From an uncultured delta proteobacterium (GTDB lineage Bacteria; Myxococcota_A; Polyangia; Polyangiales; Polyangiaceae): a stretch of 13,998 bases of DNA. Position 1 is the first letter of the stretch; each line of letters opens with the position of its first letter. The DNA lies in contig CAITLX010000096.1 of the NCBI GenBank assembly GCA_903893335.1, positions 1 to 13,998 on the forward strand, given 5' to 3'. Under the pieces are notes generated by a model that ran no database searches, was not told where the DNA came from, and was given only the letters and a program-made list of their open reading frames with translations. Both the position numbers and the translations under genes were made by a program. Of this stretch, positions 1-6,563 are shown piece by piece.

Positions 1-526
1 CCTGGTTGGGGCGCAGCGGCGTGCGCACCAGCCAGCGGGTGATGGCGAGCGAGATGTGGCGGTTGAGGTAGGTCGACGTCCAGCCGTCCTGGGGCTTGCG
101 CAGCGAGCGCAAGAGCGCGTGCTCGGCGCGCCGGGCGCTCGCGTCGTCGACGACCGCGACGGGCTCGAAGCCGAACGGCGGCGCGAACGCGAACGGCGCG
201 CGCGCCAGGTCGCGATCGGCGTCGAGCCCCGCGGCGACGAGCGCCGCGAAGAGCCCGCGGTGCACGACCCAGTCGGCGGGCACGCGCACGCGCAGCCCCG
301 CGCCTGCGCTCGACGCGTGCACGACGGGGATCGACAGGCGCGCGTCGGCGAGCGCCGCGACCATCTCGGTGTCGCCGTCGGGGACGACGACGGCGGTCGC
401 GCCCGCGGACGCCGCGGACAGCGCGAGCCGCAGCGGCACCGAGAGGCCGAGCAGCCGACGCGCCGGCGCGAGCGCCCCGGGCGCGCGCGGCCCGAGCTCG
501 AGCATCCAGGCGGGCGTGGCGACCAT
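1..526 (-). CDS. CDP-alcohol phosphatidyltransferase family protein, N-terminal part (runs off left edge)
   Basis: I translated this by hand from the reverse strand: an ATG at 526 opens 175 codons without a stop to the window edge. Residues 1-130 are Ala/Val-rich alternating strand and helix, like the degenerate nucleotidyltransferase-type domain that precedes the transferase in bifunctional inositol-phosphate enzymes. Residues 138-175 hold LLRSLRKPQDGWTSTYLNR followed by HISLAITRWLVRTPLRPNQ, the typical entry into the first membrane helix of CDP-alcohol phosphatidyltransferases, which move a phosphoalcohol from or onto a CDP-linked lipid or polyol in the inner membrane. The catalytic DG-AR-G-D-D motif would lie beyond the edge, so substrate and completeness cannot be judged. 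A GAGGGG Shine-Dalgarno (positions 534-539) sits 7 nt before the ATG and fixes the start. The gene is divergent from the lipoprotein gene at 575. Confidence 0.8.
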   Translation of the reverse strand, partial: MVATPAWMLELGPRAPGALAPARRLLGLSVPLRLALSAASAGATAVVVPDGDTEMVAALADARLSIPVVHASSAGAGLRVRVPADWVVHRGLFAALVAAGLDADRDLARAPFAFAPPFGFEPVAVVDDASARRAEHALLRSLRKPQDGWTSTYLNRHISLAITRWLVRTPLRPNQ

Positions 527-527
527 C

Positions 528-539
528 GGGGCGCCCCTC
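528..539 (-). promoter_or_regulatory. Shine-Dalgarno inside a palindrome, upstream of the phosphatidyltransferase-type gene
   Basis: GAGGGG reads on the minus strand at 539-534, 7 nt from the ATG at 526. It overlaps the perfect 10-bp palindrome GGGGCGCCCC at 528-537, so the mRNA could partly bury its own ribosome site. The whole divergent gap (527-574) is only 48 bp, so the promoters of both flanking genes must lie in it or inside the opposite gene. I see no convincing -35/-10 pair there. Confidence 0.4.
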
Positions 540-574
540 GTAGCGCACGCCCGGCGGTGGTAGAAGTCGAATCG

Positions 575-2674
575 ATGGCACTCTGGCGTGGGCTGCCGCT
601 TGCGGTGGCGTTGGGGCTCGTCGCGTGCAGCAGCTCGACCGGCGGTGACGCTGGGGGAGCCGGCGGCGGCGGTGGTGTGGACGCGGGCGTCTCGGACGCC
701 GCCGACGACGCGGTGGCCGAGGGGGGCGTCGAGTCGCTCTTCGTCGCGCCTGCGTCGCTCGACGAGCTCGCGCAGGAGACGTTCTTCGACCACCCGTGGC
801 CGAGCGACGCGCGCCTCGATCCTGACGGAACGCCGCATTTTCAGGGGTGGCCCAACCCCCGCTTCGTCGACATCATCGACCAGTACGCCGAGGTGGTCGA
901 CACGCGCGTCGACGGCTTCTCGCCCGGCGCCGCGGGCTACCTGCGCTTCACCGGCTCGCTCGACCCGGCCACGCTCCCGGCCGACCCGCAGGCGAGCCTC
1001 GCGGCCGGCGCGAGCGTTCAGCTGCTCGACCTCGGCGCGCCCACGGCCGACGCGATGCGCCAGTCGCTTCAGCTGCTCTACCGCGACGAGGCGGGCGTCT
1101 ACTGGCAGCCGCACACGCTCGCGTTCTCGGCGGCGTTCGGCGTCCCGCTGCGCCCGGCGCGCCGCTACGCGCTCGTGGTCACCTCGCGCGTGCACGGCAA
1201 GGACGGCGCCCCGGTGCGCGCGTCGGCGGCGCTGCGCCAGGTGCTCGGGCTCGACGCCGCGGGCGCCGACGCCACCCGCGTTCGCGCCGCGTGGGGCGAC
1301 GCGCTCGACGCCATCGGCCGCGCCGGCATCGCCGTGAGCGACATCGCGCACCTGACGGTCTTCAAGACGGCCGACCCGACCGCCGAGTTGTTCGCGGTGC
1401 GCGACGACGTGCGCGCGCACTTCGCCGCGCCGACCGCGCACTCCGACGCGTGGCTCGCGAAGGAGAAGACGGCCGAGTACGCGGCGTACGAGGGCGTCTA
1501 CGGCCCCTCGCCCGACTACCAGCAGGGCACCGTCCCCTTCGCAACCTTCGGCTCGGGGGGTGACTTCGCCTTCGTCGGCGGCGCGCCCGCGATGCAGCGC
1601 TCGTTCGATCTGCGCTTCGCCCTCGTGGTGCCCGACGCCACGGCGTGCCCGCTCCCCGCGGCCGGATACCCCGTCGTGCTGTACGCCCACGGCACCGGCG
1701 GCGACTACCGCTCGTTCGTGCGCGACGGCACGGCCAAGGCGCTCGCGGGCCAGTGCCTCGCGTCGATGGGCATCGACCAGATCTTCCACGGCACGCGCCC
1801 CGGCGCGCCGCAGCCGGGCACCGGCGTGAACGTGACGCAGGAGGAGGAGCTTCTCTTCTTCAACTTCCAGAACGCGCCCGCCGCGCGCACCAACGGGCGC
1901 CAGGCGGCGATCGACGAGGTGCAGCGCGCGCGGCTCTTCACCGAGTCGCACCTCGAGGTCCCCGCCGCGGTCGCGGGGGGCGCGGCCATCCGCTTCGACG
2001 GCACGAAGGTGCTCTTCTTCGGCCACTCGCAGGGGGGGCTCAACGGCCCGCTCTTCCTCGCGATCGACGACGGCGCGCGCGGCGGCGTGCTCAGCGGCTC
2101 GGGCAGCATGATCGAGATCTCGCTGCTGGAGAAGACGCAGCCGTCGCCGTCGGTGGCCAACGTCGTCAAGCGCATCTTCCTCGCGCTGCGCCCCGACGAG
2201 GACGCCGAGCTTGGCCCGATGTCGCCCCCCATCGCGCTCGCGCAGTCGCTCGTCGACGCCACCGACCCCATCCACTACGTGCGCCACCTCTTCACCGAGC
2301 CGCGCGCGGGCATGGCGCCCAAGAGCATCTACCAGACCGAGGGCGTCGAGGCCGACGGCTCGGGCGACCACTACACGCCGCCGCACTCGATCGAGGTGCA
2401 GGCCCTCGCGACGGGCTTGCCGCTGCAAGCGCCTGCCATCCACGCGATCGCCGAGGCCGTGTGGGCGGGGCCGCCGCAGGTCACCGTCCCGGCGGGCGGC
2501 CTCTCGGGCAACCTCGCCGGTGGCCTCGCGTCGGGCGTGCTCGCGCAGTGGCACGCGAACGACGCGCGCGACGGGCACTTCGTCGTCTTCGACATCGCCG
2601 CCGCGCGCGCGCAGGCCGCGGGCTTCTGCCGCGCGCTCGCCGACGACCCGCACGGCAAGGTGCCCGCTCCGTGA
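575..2674 (+). CDS. Lipoprotein with alpha/beta-hydrolase (lipase-like) fold
   Basis: 699 residues. The open frame extends back to position 56, but the first 173 codons are Arg-rich shadow translation of the opposite gene; the ATG at 575 gives a textbook lipoprotein signal, MALWRGLPLAVALGLVAC, with lipobox LVAC and acylated Cys18. A low-complexity Ser/Gly/Asp linker (about 19-55) follows. The body has hydrolase signatures: YAHGTGG at 370-376 (oxyanion-hole HG), the nucleophile elbow GHSQGG with Ser485, and a late DGHFVVFD with His668 as candidate catalytic histidine; the acid is not clear to me. Layout resembles large exported bacterial lipases or esterases of the VolA/Pla-1 kind, but substrate is unknown. 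It probably sits on the outer membrane or cell surface. Its stop overlaps the next gene's GTG (GTGA), implying translational coupling. Confidence 0.85.
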   Translation: MALWRGLPLAVALGLVACSSSTGGDAGGAGGGGGVDAGVSDAADDAVAEGGVESLFVAPASLDELAQETFFDHPWPSDARLDPDGTPHFQGWPNPRFVDIIDQYAEVVDTRVDGFSPGAAGYLRFTGSLDPATLPADPQASLAAGASVQLLDLGAPTADAMRQSLQLLYRDEAGVYWQPHTLAFSAAFGVPLRPARRYALVVTSRVHGKDGAPVRASAALRQVLGLDAAGADATRVRAAWGDALDAIGRAGIAVSDIAHLTVFKTADPTAELFAVRDDVRAHFAAPTAHSDAWLAKEKTAEYAAYEGVYGPSPDYQQGTVPFATFGSGGDFAFVGGAPAMQRSFDLRFALVVPDATACPLPAAGYPVVLYAHGTGGDYRSFVRDGTAKALAGQCLASMGIDQIFHGTRPGAPQPGTGVNVTQEEELLFFNFQNAPAARTNGRQAAIDEVQRARLFTESHLEVPAAVAGGAAIRFDGTKVLFFGHSQGGLNGPLFLAIDDGARGGVLSGSGSMIEISLLEKTQPSPSVANVVKRIFLALRPDEDAELGPMSPPIALAQSLVDATDPIHYVRHLFTEPRAGMAPKSIYQTEGVEADGSGDHYTPPHSIEVQALATGLPLQAPAIHAIAEAVWAGPPQVTVPAGGLSGNLAGGLASGVLAQWHANDARDGHFVVFDIAAARAQAAGFCRALADDPHGKVPAP

Positions 2675-3429
2675 CGGCGGCCGAGCGCGTGGCCAGGCTG
2701 CTCGCGTCGTCGGGTGTGCAGCGCGTCGCGCCGCCGCGCGCCGGGGTGCCCTGGCCCTTCGCGGCGCCCGAGCCCGACGAGGTCGCCGCGCTCTACGCGC
2801 AGTGCGACGGCCTCGAGCTCGGCGACGGCGCGGTGGTGCTCGGTCGGGGCGAGCTCGCCGACGTCACGAGCTGGCTCGTGCTCGACCGCGCGCTCGACTG
2901 GCCCGCCGATCTCGTCGTCGTCGGGGAGCGCGGCGATCTCGTCGTGGCGCTCGACCTCGACGTCGACGGCGCGCGGGCAGGAGGCGGCGTCGTCGAGGTG
3001 CCCACCGACGATCTGCGCGCCTTCACGCGCGTGGCCGGCGGGCTCGTCGGCTGGGCCGAGCTGCACGCGGGGCTCGCCGACGCGACCGCGCCCCCCGAGG
3101 TGCTCGCGCGCGCGATGATCGACGCGGGCGACTGCGACGGCCTCGTCCACGCGCTCGCTGCCCCCTGGTACCCCGGGCAGGACGCCCTCGCGGCGACCGC
3201 CTGGCTCGCGCTCGGTCGGCTCCACGCGGTCGAGGGGGCGCGAGGCTCGGCGCTCGCGGCGTTCGAGCAGCACGTCGAGCTACGCGCGTCGCTGGTGGGG
3301 CGCGGCGCGCGCGAGGCCGAGGAGGCGCGCGCGTGGCGCGGCGCGGCGCACGAGGCCGCGCGCGTGGGCGACGAGGCCCTCGCGCAGGCGTGCCGCGATC
3401 GCGCCGGTGGCGACGCTTCGAGCGCGTGA
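2671..3429 (+). CDS. SMI1/KNR4 (SUKH)-like protein with helical TPR-like tail
   Basis: 252 residues starting with GTG, whose last two bases are the first two of the preceding TGA (4-nt GTGA overlap); this decides the start. Residues about 33-130 look like a SMI1/KNR4 fold: a helix EPDEVAALYAQCDGLEL at 34-50, then strands around 83-98 (VVVGERGDLVVALDLD), the GD...ALD pattern typical of the family, and a closing helix to WAE at 128-130. Residues about 140-245 are Ala-rich helices including LGRLHAVEGARGSALAAFEQH (181-201), resembling one or two TPR units. There is no signal peptide, so the product is probably cytoplasmic. SUKH proteins are often immunity or scaffold proteins, but no toxin partner is visible here. 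It is cotranslated with the lipoprotein hydrolase; the link is unexplained. The family call is by eye. Confidence 0.7.
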   Translation: MTAAERVARLLASSGVQRVAPPRAGVPWPFAAPEPDEVAALYAQCDGLELGDGAVVLGRGELADVTSWLVLDRALDWPADLVVVGERGDLVVALDLDVDGARAGGGVVEVPTDDLRAFTRVAGGLVGWAELHAGLADATAPPEVLARAMIDAGDCDGLVHALAAPWYPGQDALAATAWLALGRLHAVEGARGSALAAFEQHVELRASLVGRGAREAEEARAWRGAAHEAARVGDEALAQACRDRAGGDASSA

Positions 3430-3535
3430 ACCGCGGTCAGTCGGGCGATGCGAGGCGGGTGAGCCGCGCTCAGTCGGGCGATGCGAGGAGGGTGAGCAGC
3501 GCTCAGTCGGGCGATGCGAGGCGCGTCGCGATGGG
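3427..3535. repeat. 33-bp tandem repeat at a convergent gene junction, carrying both stop codons
   Basis: CAGTCGGGCGATGCGAGG occurs exactly at 3438, 3471 and 3504. Units 3437-3469 and 3470-3502 differ at 2 of 33 bases; the third (from 3503) keeps only its first 20 or so bases, and a degenerate copy of the other half precedes the first. Each junction is a 13-bp block TGA-N7-TCA: TGAACCGCGGTCA (3427-3439), TGAGCCGCGCTCA (3460-3472) and TGAGCAGCGCTCA (3493-3505). The first TGA is the stop of the plus-strand SUKH-like gene; the last TCA is the complement of the stop of the minus-strand FGE-like gene. Because 33 is a multiple of 3, both stops recur in frame. The last two blocks are perfect 5-bp inverted repeats with a 3-base loop. 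Confidence 0.9.
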
Positions 3536-5176
3536 CGAGCCCTCGTCGAGCGCGCCGGGCTCGACGGCGACCACGCGCATGGTGCGCGTATCGACGAGCA
3601 GCAGGCGCGCCCTCGCACCGGCGCGCCCGAGCACGTCGCCGGCTGGGTCGAAGGCAGCCAGCGAGGGCCAGCCGGCGCGGCGGGCCCACATGACGAGCGC
3701 GAGCGCGTCGGCGGGCTGGCCGGTGTGGTCGTTCGCGAGCAGGAGCGCGACGGCTGCGACGCGACCCGCAGGCTGCGCGGCGACGAGCGCGGCGAGGGGG
3801 CGGAGCGCGTCGGCCTGCGGCTCCGCGGCGCGATCGAAGCCCAGGTGCAGCAGCAGCCAGCGCGGCTTGCGCGCGCCGGCGCCGAAGCCGCTCCCCGGCG
3901 GCAGCGCCCCGCGGCCGTCGGGGTCGTAGAGGTCGGAGAGCGCAAGATCGACCTGCCCCTGCGGCGCGCGCGCGGCGTCGCCGAACGCGTGCAGGCGCAG
4001 GGCAGGGAGCGTGTCGCCCACGTCGAACCCCGACGCGCCTCCTGGGTAGGGCGCCGCGACCGGCGCCGGCGCTCCCGCGTCGACGTCGCGCTCGGCGGGC
4101 TCGACGGACGCGTCGCGTGGTGCGATGGCCGCGTCGCGCGCGCACCGCACGCCGAGCACGGGGAAGCGCATCTCGGGGGGATCGGCGCGACGGATCGAGG
4201 TGCGCATCCCGAGCGCGGGCATGCCGAAGCCTCCACCGCGCGAGACGCGCCCCGGCCCGCGCGCGAGGTTCGCGCAGTCCGCGCAGGGCTGCGGCATCCC
4301 GCGCCGCTCGCAGCGGTCGGCGCCGGGCGCGGGGAGCAGCACGCGCGGGTCGCCGCGATCGAGCGTCCACTCCCACACGTTGCCCGCGAGGTCGGAGTGC
4401 CCCCAGCGGCCGTCTCCGGCCGGGCTGTGCGCTCCCACGGCCTCGACGCGACCGCGCGAGAACACCGCGTGGCGCGCGTCGATCGTGTCGGACGCAGGTG
4501 GCGACGACCAGGGGTACACGCGCTGCTCGGCGCCGCCGGTCGCGGCGAGGTTCCACTCGGCCTCGGTCGGCAGGCGGCCGCCGTCCCAGGCGCAGAACGC
4601 GAACGCCTCGTACCAGGTGGCGCAGTCGATGGGCAGCGCCTCGTTCGGGCCGGGCGCCTGCGTGAAGCTCGCGACCTCGCTGCACACGAGGTGCTCGCGC
4701 ATCCGCTCGATCGAGGGCTCGAGCGCGTCGGACCAGCGAGGCTGCCATCCGCTCGCGGCCACGCGCGGGTGCGCGCCTGCGCCGGGGGGAGGGGGCCGCT
4801 CGCGCGTCGCGCCCCCCGCCTCCACGAACGCGCGAAAGCGCGCGACGGTGACCTCGTAGCGGTCGAGCGCGAACGGCGCGACCTCGGCGACCGGCCCGGG
4901 CGTCGGGCACGACGCGGCCTCCTGGCTGCGCGCGAAGGTGCCGCCGGGCACGGCGGGGGCCGCGCAGCAGTCGTGTCGGCCACCCTCGCCGCAGCCGGTG
5001 CGCGACTCGCCGCAGCTTGCGGTCGGGCGGCCGTGGTCGGGTCGCGCGAAGGGGGTGGGCTCGGGCTCGGCGTCGCGCAGGCGCTCGAGCGCCGCGCGGG
5101 ACGCGACGAAGGCGAGCGCTGCGAGCGCGACGACCGAGGCGAGCTTCGCGCGACGTCCGAGCGTCGGCGTTCGCAC
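3503..5176 (-). CDS. Membrane-anchored FGE/SUMF1-like protein fused to a redoxin-like domain
   Basis: 557 residues, GTG start at 5176, 2 nt after the stop of the TPR gene and with GAGG about 11 nt upstream. Residues 11-28 are a hydrophobic signal or anchor. A Cys-rich linker follows (C55, C62, C70, C71, C90). Residues 76-348 are a formylglycine-generating-enzyme fold: DRYEVTVARFRAFVEAG (105-121), GRLPTEAEW (200-208), YPWSSPP (221-227), DLAGNVWEW (262-270), RVSRGGGFGM (310-319) and LGVRCARD (341-348). The copper-binding cysteines of true aerobic FGE are absent; Met319 stands about where the first should be, so sulfatase activation is unlikely. Residues about 381-557 look like an AhpC/TlpA-type redoxin domain (VGDTLPALRL, LSDLYDPDG, LLLVDTRTMRVV) with no cysteine at all. 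All 12 cysteines are in the first 345 residues, including CADC at 298-301. Probably a periplasmic binding or structural protein; role unknown. Confidence 0.8.
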   Translation of the reverse strand: MRTPTLGRRAKLASVVALAALAFVASRAALERLRDAEPEPTPFARPDHGRPTASCGESRTGCGEGGRHDCCAAPAVPGGTFARSQEAASCPTPGPVAEVAPFALDRYEVTVARFRAFVEAGGATRERPPPPGAGAHPRVAASGWQPRWSDALEPSIERMREHLVCSEVASFTQAPGPNEALPIDCATWYEAFAFCAWDGGRLPTEAEWNLAATGGAEQRVYPWSSPPASDTIDARHAVFSRGRVEAVGAHSPAGDGRWGHSDLAGNVWEWTLDRGDPRVLLPAPGADRCERRGMPQPCADCANLARGPGRVSRGGGFGMPALGMRTSIRRADPPEMRFPVLGVRCARDAAIAPRDASVEPAERDVDAGAPAPVAAPYPGGASGFDVGDTLPALRLHAFGDAARAPQGQVDLALSDLYDPDGRGALPPGSGFGAGARKPRWLLLHLGFDRAAEPQADALRPLAALVAAQPAGRVAAVALLLANDHTGQPADALALVMWARRAGWPSLAAFDPAGDVLGRAGARARLLLVDTRTMRVVAVEPGALDEGSPIATRLASPD

Positions 5177-5178
5177 GC

Positions 5179-5691
5179 TCAGCCGACCTCGAGCGGCCCC
5201 TCGGAGGCGCCGAGCATCTCGAGCACTCCGCGCACCTCGGTGGCGGCCTCGAACTCGGGGTTCGACCGCAGGAAGGCCTCGAGGTAGCGCGTCGCCGCCT
5301 GCTTGTCGCCGCGCGCGGCGTGCGCGAGGCCGGCGGCGTGCAGCGCGTCGCCGTCGGTGGGCGCGCGGCGCAGGGCCTCCTCGGCCTCGCCGATGGCCGA
5401 GCGCAGGTCGCCCAGCATGCGCAGCACGTGCGAGAGCGCGACGCGGGCGCCGAGGTGCGCGGGCGCGAGCCGCAGCGCGGCCCGGTACGCGTCGCGCGCG
5501 GGCTCCATCTGCCCGGTCTCGAACAGCGCGATGCCGAGGTGGTGGAAGGCGTACGCGTTCTGCGGGTCGGCCTTGAGGACCTCGCGCAGCGCGTAGAGCG
5601 CGTCGTGGTAGCGCTCCTCGTGGAGCAGCTCGACGGCCTCCTCGACCGCCGTCCAGCGGTCGCCGTCGCGTGCGTCGTCAGGTCGGAGCAT
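5179..5691 (-). CDS. TPR-repeat protein
   Basis: 170 residues from ATG at 5691. The frame remains open upstream to a GTG at 5829, but those 46 extra residues are Arg/Ala/Pro-rich and would cover the divergent promoter region, so I prefer MLRPDDARDG. No clear Shine-Dalgarno precedes it. From about residue 12 to 165 the protein consists of four consecutive 34-residue helical hairpins with TPR spacing: ALREVLKADPQNAYAFHHLG, ALRLAPAHLGARVALSHVL, ALRRAPTDGDALHAAGLA and FLRSNPEFEAATEVRGVLEM. There is no signal peptide or membrane segment. TPR units bind peptides or partner proteins. The stop lies 2 nt before the GTG of the FGE/redoxin-like gene, so the two are almost certainly cotranslated and may form a complex across or at the membrane; that is inference. 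Confidence 0.85.
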   Translation of the reverse strand: MLRPDDARDGDRWTAVEEAVELLHEERYHDALYALREVLKADPQNAYAFHHLGIALFETGQMEPARDAYRAALRLAPAHLGARVALSHVLRMLGDLRSAIGEAEEALRRAPTDGDALHAAGLAHAARGDKQAATRYLEAFLRSNPEFEAATEVRGVLEMLGASEGPLEVG

Positions 5692-5804
5692 GGGCGTGGG
5701 GCAGCGCGCGCGCCGGGCCCGTGGTGGGGCGGCGGAGGCGGCGATCTCCGCGCAACCTACCAGACGCGGGCGACGTTGCCACGCGCCGCGCGGGCGACGT
5801 CGGG

Positions 5805-5835
5805 TTGACGGACCGCCCCCCGGATGCACAAGATT
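5805..5835 (+). promoter_or_regulatory. Possible sigma70-type promoter of the alpha/beta-hydrolase gene
   Basis: TTGACG at 5805-5810 matches the -35 consensus at five of six bases. AAGATT at 5830-5835 is a weak -10 (three of six) after a long 19-base spacer. Transcription would begin near 5842, leaving almost no leader if translation starts at 5844 but a normal one if it starts at 5868. The rest of the 152-bp divergent gap (5692-5843) is GC-rich with no other clear signal. Treat as tentative. Confidence 0.3.
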
Positions 5836-5843
5836 GAAGGTAG

Positions 5844-6563
5844 ATGCTCCCGCTGAAGGCTGCGCGCATGGGGGTCGCCGGGCGCGAGGCCCTCGCGCTC
5901 GCGCGCCAGGCGACGCTGCTGCCGCGCGACGTCCGCGCGGTGCTCCCGCCCGTCATCGCCGACGGCGATCACGTGGTCGTGCTCGTGCACGGCGTGTTCG
6001 CGAGCGCGGGCGTGCTCCGGCCGCTGCGCGAGCACATCGAGCAGGCCTCGACGGCCAAGACCGCCAGCTTCTCGTACCCCCCCTGGTTCGGCGTGCGCGA
6101 GCTCGCCACGCGCCTCGGCGCCCTGGTGGCGCGGCTGCCCCCGCACGTGCATCTGCACCTGGTGGGCCACAGCCTGGGTGGGCTGGTCGCGCGCGAGTAC
6201 GCCCAGCGCGTCCCCCGCGACACGCGCGTCGTGCAGACGATCTCCCTCGCCAGCCCCTTCGCCGGCACCCGGCAGGCGCGCTGGCTGCCGGTCGCGTTCG
6301 GCCGCGACATCGCGCACGGCAGCGCGCTGCTCCGGGCGCTGCACCACGACGCCGCCGCGGCCGCCGACGTGCCCCACACGTCGTTCGTGGCCACCTCCGA
6401 CACCGTCCTCGACCCCCCCTCGAGCGCCGCGTTCCTGCACGGCGAGGTCATCGAGATCGCGGACGTCGGCCACAACACGCTGCTCTACGACGAGGGCGTG
6501 CAGGCCCGCGTCGCGCGCCTGGTGGCCGACCGCGTGCTCGCGTCCACGCGGGCGACGTGGTAG
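5844..6563 (+). CDS. Alpha/beta hydrolase (lipase/PGAP1-like)
   Basis: 239 residues if the ATG at 5844 is used. VVVLVHGVFASAG (44-56) holds the oxyanion-hole HG; LVGHSLGGLVAREYA (106-120) is the nucleophile elbow with Ser110; SDTVLDPPSS (185-194) offers Asp186 or Asp190; VGHNTLLYD (208-216) carries His210. The triad order and the GHSLGG elbow are those of triacylglycerol-lipase and PGAP1-like hydrolases acting on ester-linked lipids; the substrate is not predictable. No signal peptide is convincing, so it may be cytoplasmic. Start choice is uncertain: GAAGG (5836-5840) is only 3 nt from the first ATG, whereas GAAGG at 5855-5859 is 8 nt from an in-frame ATG at 5868, giving 231 residues. The stop overlaps the next gene's likely GTG by 7 nt. 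Confidence 0.85.
   Translation: MLPLKAARMGVAGREALALARQATLLPRDVRAVLPPVIADGDHVVVLVHGVFASAGVLRPLREHIEQASTAKTASFSYPPWFGVRELATRLGALVARLPPHVHLHLVGHSLGGLVAREYAQRVPRDTRVVQTISLASPFAGTRQARWLPVAFGRDIAHGSALLRALHHDAAAAADVPHTSFVATSDTVLDPPSSAAFLHGEVIEIADVGHNTLLYDEGVQARVARLVADRVLASTRATW

Noticed and set aside
56..574. N-terminal extension of the lipoprotein gene
   Set aside because: The segment is Arg-rich shadow of the minus-strand phosphatidyltransferase-type gene, and the lipoprotein signal begins exactly at 575.
3437..3535. CRISPR-like array (three repeats of about 20 bases with regular spacing)
   Set aside because: The 'spacers' are themselves repeated (31 of 33 bases identical between units), so this is a simple tandem repeat. 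No cas gene is nearby.
3503..5176. Active formylglycine-generating enzyme for sulfatases
   Set aside because: The cysteine pair needed for copper binding is missing from the GGGFGM segment, and no sulfatase gene is in the window.
5692..5829. Longer start of the TPR protein (GTG at 5829)
   Set aside because: The added residues are Arg/Ala/Pro-rich without structure and cover the divergent promoter region; the TPR fold starts after the ATG at 5691.
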